A stretch of DNA of 64,000 nt, from the NCBI GenBank assembly GCA_020636105.1, contig JACJYL010000001.1, positions 372,001 through 436,000 on the forward strand, read 5' to 3'. Positions 45,808 through 52,072 of this stretch are shown here, in pieces. The translations under genes and the position numbers were made by a program. The notes below the pieces were generated by a model. The model did not search any database. It was not told the origin of the DNA and saw only the letters and a list, made by a program, of their open reading frames with translations. The first letter of the stretch is position 1, and each line of letters begins with the position of its first letter. The stretch is from Lewinellaceae bacterium (GTDB lineage: Bacteria > Bacteroidota > Bacteroidia > Chitinophagales > Saprospiraceae).

Positions 45808-46124
45808 GTCCCGCAGGGACTCAGGGATAGCCCATCAACCAAGACCTTCAGTCTCGTAGAGACGTAATATCGGCAAAACCCTGCCGTGATAAAAAAGGTA
45901 GTGCCGTCAGGTACGGAATGCGGGTTCCCCGATAGCCGAAGCACTGCAAAAAAAGAAAAAAGCCGATGGTCGCAGCCTGTCAACTGACGCCGGAGGCAGG
46001 CTTTAAACTTCGACTCCGCTCGCCTAAACCATTGACTGGAACAAGAAACTTGAACCGCACGGGTGCAGAGCACCAAAATCTTTGTTGTCCAACAAAGGAA
46101 AAAGAATCCAAGGTGCAGAGCACC
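45808..46124. repeat. REP-like mini-hairpins (5-bp stem, 3-base loop)
   Basis: Two pairs of short palindromes: GTCCC-gca-GGGAC (45808-45820) with GTCTC-gta-GAGAC (45851-45863), and two copies of GGTGC-aga-GCACC (46062-46074 and 46112-46124). Spacings are 43 and 50 bases between starts. The surrounding 896-bp stretch (45689-46584) has no convincing gene. Similar tri-loop palindromes are common intergenic repeats in Bacteroidota. Confidence 0.6.
45927..45972 (-). repeat. Inverted copy of the tail motif of the modular element
   Basis: On the minus strand this reads GGTCG, an A/T-rich run (T6, C, T7), then a tail ATCGG-type variant of the 18-base tail (GTGCTTCGGCTATCGGGG). It is the only copy in the inverted orientation. 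A hairpin, AGCCTG with CAGGCT, follows on its left flank, in the position the third hairpin occupies in other copies. Confidence 0.5.
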
Positions 46125-46327
46125 GCAACATCCCTCCGATCTGCCATTACCGTATGCTGTGGTGGCCAGCGCTCTTTTCATGCCACAAAACATTCCCTCC
46201 GAAGCCCGGCCCAAAGCACGAACCTGTCTGCCGCCGCAGAAAGGCAGGCCATAATGGACGCTACCTCGACCATGCTCCTGTTAGTCTCACGGCGGGTAGC
46301 TCAGCCATTATGGGTCATGTATAAGAC

Positions 46328-46567
46328 AAACGGCCGCCTCCAACATAGAAGACAGCCGCTTGATCTTTCTTTCGTTGTCTGTGTAACTATTTTAGCCTTG
46401 ACTAAAAGTCTTAAAAGTATATTTCAGTCAAAGCTTTTAGCCTAGGCAGGCGGTCGACTTTTTTATTTTTTTATCGATTCGCTTCGGGCATCACGAGAAT
46501 TCCTATCGGAGCGAAAACGCCTAAACGATCGGTTCTTTTTTTTATAAATACGCTTCGAGCATCAGGG
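46328..46567 (+). repeat. Modular structured element, two tandem copies
   Basis: Copy one (46328-46495): outer hairpin AAACGGC/GCCGCTT, a CTTTCTTTCGTTGTCTGTGT spacer, hairpin GACT-aaa-AGTC, the spacer ending AAAAGTATATTTC, AGTCAAAGC-type third hairpin, GGTCGAC, T-rich run and a tail (GCTTCGGGCATCACG). Copy two (46527-46567) is shortened: a GATCGG, T8 run and tail GCTTCGAGCATCAGGG. The tail ends 17 bases from the stop of the minus-strand lipoprotein gene. Confidence 0.7.
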
Positions 46568-46584
46568 AAATACAACCCAACTCG

Positions 46585-47240
46585 TTATTTTGCTGTACCA
46601 AATTTAAATCCTCCCACTTTATCAATTTCGGATTTTAAATAGACTAAGTGACCTTCTTTTAATATGTAATAGTCTCGCATATATGGGTAAAACCCAGAAG
46701 ACCAATATCCATCTTTGCGATGCTTCTCTCCAAAGGCATAAAAATTAAGTACTTTTTTTGTAGAGTGAACTAACGATTTTCCACCGGTTTCGTTCTCGTA
46801 AATGAAATGTTTTAAACTTCCATTGAGTTTTACTAAAATACCTTTGTAGATAATTACTCCAAACCCTTTGTCAATCACACTGGGATTATCTTCATCTGGG
46901 GGTCTAAAGTCCAAGGTGTAGCCCTTTTTCGCAGATAGTACAAAACATGGCGAATTATCCTCAAAAAGGGGAGTAATTACAATATAAAAAGGGTAATCAG
47001 GTACCTCATTCCTGAGTTCTGGGAATTTATCCACTATGGTAAGAAGACAATCAATTTTCTCACTTAGTAGGCTATTCGTAAATTCATACAATGGCAGAGA
47101 TACTTGAAAAGAATCAATTTTAAAATTTTTTTCCCTTGGACTTTTTTCTCCAAGACCAATAGTACCTTTACATGATTGTAGAAAACTAAGTGAAGATAAA
47201 ACAAATATTATTGTCAATCGAATCGTATTAATATTTTTAG
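46585..47240 (-). pseudogene. Lipoprotein gene split at its 5' end by the IS element
   Basis: The remaining frame (stop at 46585) encodes about 218 residues with lipobox FLQSC. After removing the IS (47241-48548) and one 8-bp duplicate, the frame joins to ATG at 48561-48563 (a second ATG is immediately upstream), giving an N-terminus MISKNINTIR that runs into the hydrophobic signal and FLQSC. This is a textbook lipoprotein signal, so the original start lies across the IS. Today only a TTG start near 47217 remains. The mature protein has no family I recognise. Confidence 0.8.
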
Positions 47241-48548
47241 GGTAGTATCCAGTAAAGTGTGTAAGTTTTAAAATAGGGGGCCATGGCCCCCTATTTTAAT
47301 TTTTTGTAATTTTAAAACATACTTTACTGATGATGAAAAAAGAAGATCTATTAAACGATGATTTCCTGAAGCAATTTAAGACTGGGGATGAGTTAGAATC
47401 TTTCCTCAGTGAGCTTCACAAACGCGGCATTGAAAAAATGCTGGAAGGAGAAATTGATGCCATCTGGATTATGCCAAACACCAGAGGAGCGACAATCCAA
47501 ATGCCCGGAACGGCAATTCTAAAAAAGTAATCAAAACCTCCTATGGCGAATCTGAAATCAGGTGCCCAGAGACGGATGGAAGTTTTCACCTCAGATTGTT
47601 CCTAAACGATCCAGGCTGGCTAAAGGCATTGAATCGATCTAATTTCACTTTATGCCAAAGGATGAGCAATGCCGATATTGAGAACAAATTCGGATTTGTA
47701 TGACTTCAACATCTCACGTCTACCATCTCAAAATCACCGATAAGTGACCGAGGATATCATTGCTGCAAATCGCCCCTGAATCTCAGTATCTAATCGTGGA
47801 TGGATGGGATTGTTTTTAAAGTCCGTGAGAACTCCAGAGTGACCAATAAAACAGTCTATTTGGCCGTAGGACTCAAGAAAGACGGAGGAAAGAGGTTTTG
47901 GGCATGTGGTTGGGTAAAAGTGAACCGCCAGTTTTGGATGGGCGTACTGACCGATATCAAAGCTCGGGGCGTAGAAGATATCTTAATTACCGTGACGGAT
48001 AATTCAACGGTTTTACCAGACTATTAAAGTGTTTTTCCTGAAACGAGCACTCAAATTTGTGTCTGCACCAAATCAGGAATGCTTCCAAATACGTTGTCTG
48101 GAAAGATCAAGTTTTGCAAAGACATGAAAACCATTTATGGAGCACCGACCAAAGAAGCCCAGGCAGCTCTAAAGGACTTTGATGAAAAATGGAATCACAA
48201 GTATCCTTACGCTATTAAATCATGGTATAATAACTGGGATGAGCTGACCACTTTTTTTGACTTCCCTCTTGAAATTAGAACGATCATTTATACCACAAAT
48301 TTGATTGAAAATCTCAACGGAAAAATCAGAAAATACACCAAAAACAAAATGTCTTTTCCAACGGATAATGCATTGAAAAAGTCGGTTTATCTGGCGATTT
48401 TTGAAATAACGAAAAAATGGACCATGCCGATTCGCAACTGGCCCATTATTCTTAACCAATTTATTGCTATTTTTGACGAAAGAGTCAAAATCTAAAAATT
48501 CGGGCGAAGCCCTCTATTTTTTATTTACACACTTAATAGGATACTGTC
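47241..48548. mobile_element. IS256-family insertion sequence, decayed
   Basis: A 1308-bp element with imperfect 25-bp terminal inverted repeats (47241-47265 and 48524-48548; shared AGTATCC and AAGTGTGTAA blocks). It is flanked by perfect 8-bp direct repeats ATTTTTAG (47233-47240 and 48549-48556), the usual target duplication length for IS256. Near its left end are 8-bp arms GGGGGCCA/TGGCCCCC of a small hairpin. The transposase is broken (see separate entry). The intact target duplication means the insertion is recent relative to the repeat array. Confidence 0.9.
47330..48495 (+). pseudogene. IS256-family transposase remnant
   Basis: Three fragments in different frames: an N-terminal piece (47330-47530, MKKEDLLNDDFLKQFKTGDEL), a central piece (47800-48027, containing WMDGIVFKVRENS and ITVTDN) and a C-terminal piece (48079-48495, with IKSW and TTNLIENLNGKIRKYTKN). 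These contain the first Asp (MDG), second Asp (VTDN) and Glu (LIEN) of the DDE catalytic triad, but frameshifts and stops between them exclude an active protein. The family normally has about 400 residues. Confidence 0.88.
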
Positions 48549-48675
48549 ATTTTTAGAAATCATCATATCAATTTCCATTTATATAAAACCCTTCATATGG
48601 TTTGCTATATCTTCCTTGAGTATAAATCCTGAATTTTGCACTCTTATTTCCTGCCTTTCTAACTTTTGTCACCCC

Positions 48676-48952
48676 CGATGGTCGCAGCTTTCAGCTTCGA
48701 CCCTATAAGCTCATCATATCACCCGACCAAAAATAACCCATTCCTTTTCACAAATCAATATATCCAATATTATTCCGAAAATCCAAAATTTCCACATTCT
48801 AGCAAAGCACAAAAATCCAATGCCCAAGGTGGTCAGCCTTATGTTTTTGTTTCAGTATAAAAGTAATTCAGATCGCCCAGGTTCACCTGGCTTTGGACAG
48901 GCTGCAAGCCTTACAGGCATATTCCGGTCAAAGCTTTAAGCCTTGACCATCG
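48676..48952. repeat. Hairpin-ended repeat unit, copy 1
   Basis: 277 bp, near-identical to copy 2 (50196-50492): about six substitutions, plus a 20-base tandem duplication in copy 2. The left end is CGATGGTCG followed by hairpin arms (AGCT around ttc, then CGACC). The right end is a third hairpin closing with GACCATCG, so the two ends are inverted repeats of each other. The centre has short open frames in one strand that are conserved by copying, not evidence of coding. No clear target duplication was seen. Confidence 0.8.
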
Positions 48953-49002
48953 ACTAGATCGACCTTTTTTTATTTTTGGTCGATATGCTTCGGCCATCAG
49001 GG
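48893..49002 (+). repeat. Modular element copy (hairpins, T-run, tail)
   Basis: GGCT-gca-AGCC (48900-48910), spacer TTACAGGCATATTCC, third hairpin GGTCAA..TTGACC (48926-48948) with inner GCT/AGC, then GATCGACC, T-rich run and the full tail ATGCTTCGGCCATCAGGG, ending 49002. It overlaps the right end of repeat-unit copy 1. No gene begins right after it. Confidence 0.75.
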
Positions 49003-49024
49003 TATGCGCAAACCCACGAAAACA

Positions 49025-49190
49025 AAACGGCCATCTCCGATTTGAAGACAGCCGTTTACTTTTATCATTTCATTATCTGTGTAACCCTAACGCCCGAGCT
49101 GTAAGCTCTACAAGCGTAGCCCGCTTAAGCGATGACGCTTAACCGATCGACCTTTTTTATTTTTTGGTAGGCATGCTTCGGCCATCAGGG
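49025..49190 (+). repeat. Modular element, full-length copy
   Basis: Outer hairpin AAACGGC/GCCGTTT (49025-49057), spacer TTTCATTATCTGTGTAA, hairpin GAGCT-gta-AGCTC (49096-49108), spacer TACAAGCGTAGCCC, third hairpin GCTTAAGCG / CGCTTAACC (49123-49144, one mismatch), GATCGACC, T-rich run and tail ATGCTTCGGCCATCAGGG. This is one of the two most complete copies. Confidence 0.8.
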
Positions 49191-49192
49191 AC

Positions 49193-49336
49193 TTTTTTTA
49201 TTTTTGTGGCATGCTTCAGCCATCAGGGTATTGCCTGACGCACGAGCTGGAAGCTCTGGAAGCATATTTCAATCAAAGCTTTCAACTTTGACGAACAACT
49301 GTTTATTTTTTTGTCGATATGCTTCGGTAATCAGGG
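49193..49336 (+). repeat. Two more modular element copies, one partial
   Basis: 49193-49228 has only T-run and tail (ATGCTTCAGCCATCAGGG). 49231-49336 has hairpin GAGCT-gga-AGCTC (49244-49256), spacer CTGGAAGCATATTTC, third hairpin TCAAAG/CTTTGA (49273-49291), T-run and tail ATGCTTCGGTAATCAGGG, ending 70 bases before the stop of the gene at 49407. Confidence 0.7.
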
Positions 49337-49406
49337 AAAAAAAGCTGTGAATTTCTTAGCCATGGTCAAACTCGCATTCATCAAAATATATTTTAAAAAA
49401 CATTTT

Positions 49407-49868
49407 TCAGACACACTTTAATCTAGTTAATATATTATTAACCTCTTCGATGGTCTGTTCTTTCCAAAATGATAATTGTGATGTCATTTTACCAATTAAT
49501 TTCCCATCTAAATCTTTTATTCTTAAAACCATACCTTTTGCTGTTCGACCATATCTTTCCCTTTCATAAGATATTTCAATTTCATTATGCTGCAGTTCAA
49601 TTTTTTCACTAAGCATTGTAATTATTGAGGTAGTTATTTCTACCCTTTTAGTTTTTTCATCTATTGAAATTTTTCTAATATTTTTTTTATCCAAAACCTT
49701 TCCGAATAAAACAAGATCAAAAATTATAATGAGAATTAAATATGCATTTACATGATATCGCTCTATAAGAAAAAATATGGAAATTGAAATAAAATTCAAA
49801 AAGACGACGAATGAATAAAAATTCTTTAATGAAATTGAAAATACATGAATAGGATCATTTTTTTTCAT
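49407..49868 (-). CDS. Small membrane protein, unknown, cassette gene
   Basis: 153 residues. Two hydrophobic helices (about 15-35 and 40-55) are followed by a soluble beta-rich domain with DEKTKRVEITTSII and ISYERERYGRTAKGMVLRIKD, a pattern like small PH-like membrane-associated domains. AT-rich compared with flanking chromosome. No family named. All small genes in this array are on the minus strand and followed by repeat elements. An immunity role is possible but unproved. Confidence 0.6.
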   Translation of the reverse strand: MKKNDPIHVFSISLKNFYSFVVFLNFISISIFFLIERYHVNAYLILIIIFDLVLFGKVLDKKNIRKISIDEKTKRVEITTSIITMLSEKIELQHNEIEISYERERYGRTAKGMVLRIKDLDGKLIGKMTSQLSFWKEQTIEEVNNILTRLKCV

Positions 49869-50023
49869 GAGACACCTAATTAGAGAGTTTTAAAATAATA
49901 ATAATCAATAGTTCGGTAATTTTTTAACAGGCGATTTTGCCAAAATTCAACAGTTTTTGAAAGCCGGATTTATTTTTCTACAAGTTTGGGTTGATTTCAA
50001 AGTTTGATAAAAACCCGATTTTC

Positions 50024-50058
50024 GAGACAGCCGTTTGGGCTTTCTTTCGTTGTCTGTG
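50024..50058. repeat. Isolated outer-hairpin and spacer module
   Basis: GAGACAGCCGTTTGGGC followed by TTTCTTTCGTTGTCTGTGTAA is the outer hairpin right arm and spacer seen at 46350-46386 and 49048-49084, here without the remaining modules. The 50059-50195 stretch shows no gene. Confidence 0.5.
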
Positions 50059-50195
50059 TAAATCCTGAGGCATCAAGACTGATATTACCGTCTATGTATG
50101 AGAAAACACTTTTCTTCTTTATTTCCCAAGCTATCCAAGGAAAATAGCTTTTTCCCTTTCACCAAGAATGCATCTTTGCTAGAAGAATAAGCCCC

Positions 50196-50492
50196 CGATG
50201 GTCGCAGCTTTCAGCTTCGACCCTATAAGCTCATCATATCACCCGACCAAAAATAACCCATTCCTTTTCACAAATCAATATATCCGATATTATTCCGAAA
50301 ATCTAAAATTTCCACATTCTACCAAAGCACAAAAATCCAATGCCCAAGGTGGTCAGCCTTATGTTTTTGTTTCAGTATAAAAGTAATTCAGATCGCCCAG
50401 GTTTACCTGGCTTTTGACAGGTTCACCTGGCTTTAGACAGGCGGCAAGCCTTACAGGCATATTCCGGTCAAAGCTTTAAGCCCTGACCATCG
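50196..50492. repeat. Hairpin-ended repeat unit, copy 2
   Basis: 297 bp; see copy 1 at 48676-48952. Differences are a few substitutions and an extra 20-base tandem repeat (GTTCACCTGG module, 50401-50441). It overlaps the modular element copy ending at 50534. Confidence 0.8.
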
Positions 50493-50534
50493 ATTCTTTT
50501 TTTATTTTTTTGTCGACATGCTTCGGACATCAGG
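50393..50534 (+). repeat. Modular element copy with duplicated hairpin
   Basis: Tandem CCAGG/CCTGG hairpins, GGCAAGCC arm, spacer TTACAGGCATATTCC, third hairpin GGTCAA..CTGACC (one changed pair), CGATT, T-rich run with GTCGAC and tail ATGCTTCGGACATCAGG. It shares sequence with repeat-unit copy 2. Confidence 0.7.
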
Positions 50535-50538
50535 AGGC

Positions 50539-50690
50539 AAAAAGCCCGACGCGCGGCCAGGCTTTTTGTTTCATTGTTTATGTATTTGAAAACGCCCGAG
50601 CTGCAAGCTCTACAAGCATAGCCCGGTTAAGCGAAAACGCTTAACCGATCGACCTTTTTTTATTTTTGTGGCATGCTTCGGACATCAGGG
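50539..50690 (+). repeat. Modular element, full-length copy
   Basis: Outer hairpin AAAAAGCC/GGCTTTTT (50539-50567), spacer TTTCATTGTTTATGTA, hairpin GAGCT-gca-AGCTC (50598-50610), spacer TACAAGCATAGCCC, perfect 9-bp third hairpin GGTTAAGCG, loop AAAA, CGCTTAACC (50625-50646), GATCGACC, T-run and tail ATGCTTCGGACATCAGGG. The tail ends 16 bases before the stop of the minus-strand gene at 50707. Confidence 0.8.
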
Positions 50691-50706
50691 GTACGATAAA
50701 AAAACA

Positions 50707-51060
50707 CTAATTATTATAAAAATAATCCATTTGAAAAGTATAGAAAATTGTTTCATCTTTTTTTATTAATGTTAATGTATCTGCAAAAGCCGGTTTTTCA
50801 ATAAAATCTCCAATATTAGCATTTTGATCGAAAATTCGAAAATCATTCAATTTACTTGTTACCGGTTTAAAAACGAATACTTCATTGTTTATGGTTATAT
50901 GTACACCTGAACTTCCAGCATATAATTTTTCAATTTTCCCACTTATTTCAGACGAATAAAAATCATCAAATTGATTTTTTGACTTTTCATCAAAGTAAAA
51001 AGTTAAATAAATGAGAATTCCAACAAATAGGATTATTATAAAAAAAAATATTTTTTTCAT
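50707..51060 (-). CDS. Small membrane-anchored protein, unknown, cassette gene
   Basis: 117 residues. An N-terminal membrane anchor (about 4-24, FFFIIILFVGILIYLTF) is followed by a soluble beta-rich part with SEISGKIEKLYAGSSGVHITI. Short secreted or membrane-anchored domains like this are common orphan genes in Bacteroidota accessory regions. The stop is 16 bases from a modular element tail. Upstream (51124-51153) lies a perfect 10-bp hairpin TGTAAATTTC/GAAATTTACA. Confidence 0.65.
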   Translation of the reverse strand: MKKIFFFIIILFVGILIYLTFYFDEKSKNQFDDFYSSEISGKIEKLYAGSSGVHITINNEVFVFKPVTSKLNDFRIFDQNANIGDFIEKPAFADTLTLIKKDETIFYTFQMDYFYNN

Positions 51061-51123
51061 TTTTATTTAACTCAGCTAAATATTAATGGTTCTTTGACAT
51101 TTTAGTTGGTGAATCCGAAAAAA

Positions 51124-51153
51124 TGTAAATTTCTATTCCCAAGGAAATTTACA
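51124..51153. repeat. Perfect hairpin between cassette genes
   Basis: Arms TGTAAATTTC (51124-51133) and GAAATTTACA (51144-51153) pair perfectly over 10 bp with a 10-base loop. It precedes the 51171-51214 element copy. Its role is unknown. Confidence 0.5.
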
Positions 51154-51170
51154 GTTGCTTAAAAATCACC

Positions 51171-51279
51171 GATCGACCTTTTTTTATTTTTGTGGCATGC
51201 TTCGGCCATCAGGGGGTAGGTTAAAAGCCTTGAAGAACGACTTTTCTATTTTTTTGTCGATTTGCTTCGGGCATCAGGG
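51171..51279 (+). repeat. Two short modular element copies
   Basis: 51171-51214: GATCGACC, T7-A-T5 run, tail ATGCTTCGGCCATCAGGG. 51238-51279: CGAC, T-rich run and tail TTGCTTCGGGCATCAGGG, ending 18 bases before the stop of the gene at 51298. The full hairpins are not present in these two copies. Confidence 0.7.
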
Positions 51280-51297
51280 TATTAACTACATAGGAAG

Positions 51298-51594
51298 CTA
51301 AATTTCAATTTTATCAAATCCAACAGGAAGACAAATCTTTTCTATGAGAAAAGACCTAAAATTCGTCATTAAACCTGCTTGTTCCTTGGCTGATAATTGC
51401 CTATTATTATCCATTATTTTTGAATAATTGTCAAATTCAATAATCAAGCCAAGTTTTTTTGATATTTTTTCAAAATCGTTTGATTCCATCAATTCTAAAA
51501 ACAAATCGAGCCGATTCTGGGAAGCCGCTAATAGCTTCATGGACTTAAAGTCCATATTCTTCAATAAAAGCTGTGCATTACTCGAAGGTTTCAT
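51298..51594 (-). CDS. Small soluble helical protein, unknown, cassette gene
   Basis: 98 residues, no signal or membrane segment, mostly helical by eye, ending SFLIEKICLPVGFDKIEI. No family recognised. It is the cassette gene nearest to the Rhs/EAD remnant and its stop is 18 bases from a repeat tail. An immunity-like or effector-associated role is possible by position only. Confidence 0.55.
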   Translation of the reverse strand: MKPSSNAQLLLKNMDFKSMKLLAASQNRLDLFLELMESNDFEKISKKLGLIIEFDNYSKIMDNNRQLSAKEQAGLMTNFRSFLIEKICLPVGFDKIEI

Positions 51595-51684
51595 GATATT
51601 ATAAAATTTTTTATCAACAATTATATAAGAATTTAAGATGCTTCCAAAGGATTTAACAAAGGTCAGCTTTTGGCTATATTTTAT

Positions 51685-51900
51685 TTAAAGCAAATAAATT
51701 AAATCATATACAATTCGATTAAAGGTTACAGAATCTTGTTCATACGTTAATAAACCATTGTGAAGATTTTTTTGATAAACTTGCCATCTTTTTGCAATAT
51801 TATTCAGTGCTCTGGTGGTCTTTGGGTTTTTACTATATTTAATTGCTAATTCAATTGCTTCAGCGACCTTTCCTTTAGAAAGTGTTCTTCTAATAAGATC
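51685..51900 (-). pseudogene. Effector-associated-domain-like fragment without a start
   Basis: 71 codons from GAT at 51900-51898 to TAA at 51685. The sequence LIRRTLSKGKVAEAIELAI, then ALNNIAKRWQVYQKN, GLLTYEQDSVTFNRIVYDL resembles the EAD11-type effector-associated domain: a short helical domain, GK and EA around position 10-15, and a final E/Q-x-N-R-I helix. The frame is closed upstream by a TGA, and no start codon lies inside. It abuts the Rhs remnant in a different frame, so it is a fragment, not a working gene. The EAD call is by pattern only. Confidence 0.55.
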
Positions 51901-51901
51901 T

Positions 51902-52064
51902 CCGGATCAATCAAGCTTATCGGATTCCCCATCACATAATTATAAGGGCTCCAGGCTGCATATTGTTCTGCCAGTGGATCCACCGCATTCCACCTCCCGA
52001 TCGCCGGATCATACCACCTGGCCCCATAGTCATACCAGCCAATATCCTCATTCCACTCCTGATA
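51902..52064 (-). pseudogene. Rhs-core C-terminal remnant
   Basis: About 54 codons reading YQEWNEDIGWYDYGARWYDP, IGRWNAVDPLAEQY and YNYVMGNPISLIDP. This is the conserved end of the Rhs repeat core, just before where the variable toxin tip normally starts (NPISLIDPDG). The rest of the Rhs protein is missing: the NhaC stop codon lies 9 bases upstream. It is a short relic of a polymorphic toxin gene. Confidence 0.85.
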
Positions 52065-52072
52065 GGTTCAGT

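Noticed and set aside
46290..46318. tRNA-like D-arm sequence (GCGGGTAGCTCAGC)
   Set aside because: Only the D-arm motif is present; no T-arm, anticodon stem or acceptor pairing could be found.
45966..46445. Several overlapping frames of 60-159 codons
   Set aside because: They cross the REP-like palindromes and the repeat element, with no start signals or coding pattern. I treat the stretch as non-coding.
48666..48860. 64-codon frame, and its copy at 50198-50380
   Set aside because: It lies inside the hairpin-ended repeat unit. Conservation between the copies comes from duplication, the translated product has no homology signal by eye, and the ends overlap hairpins.
45927..51279. Classical integron attC sites
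   Set aside because: GTTAAGC and GCTTAAC matching the core-site consensus occur only as the two arms of the third hairpin, 4 bases apart and in the wrong order. No integrase gene is in the window.
45927..51279. CRISPR array
   Set aside because: The repeat copies differ in length and content, are irregularly spaced (tens to over 1000 bases) and contain genes between them; there is no repeat-spacer regularity and no cas gene.
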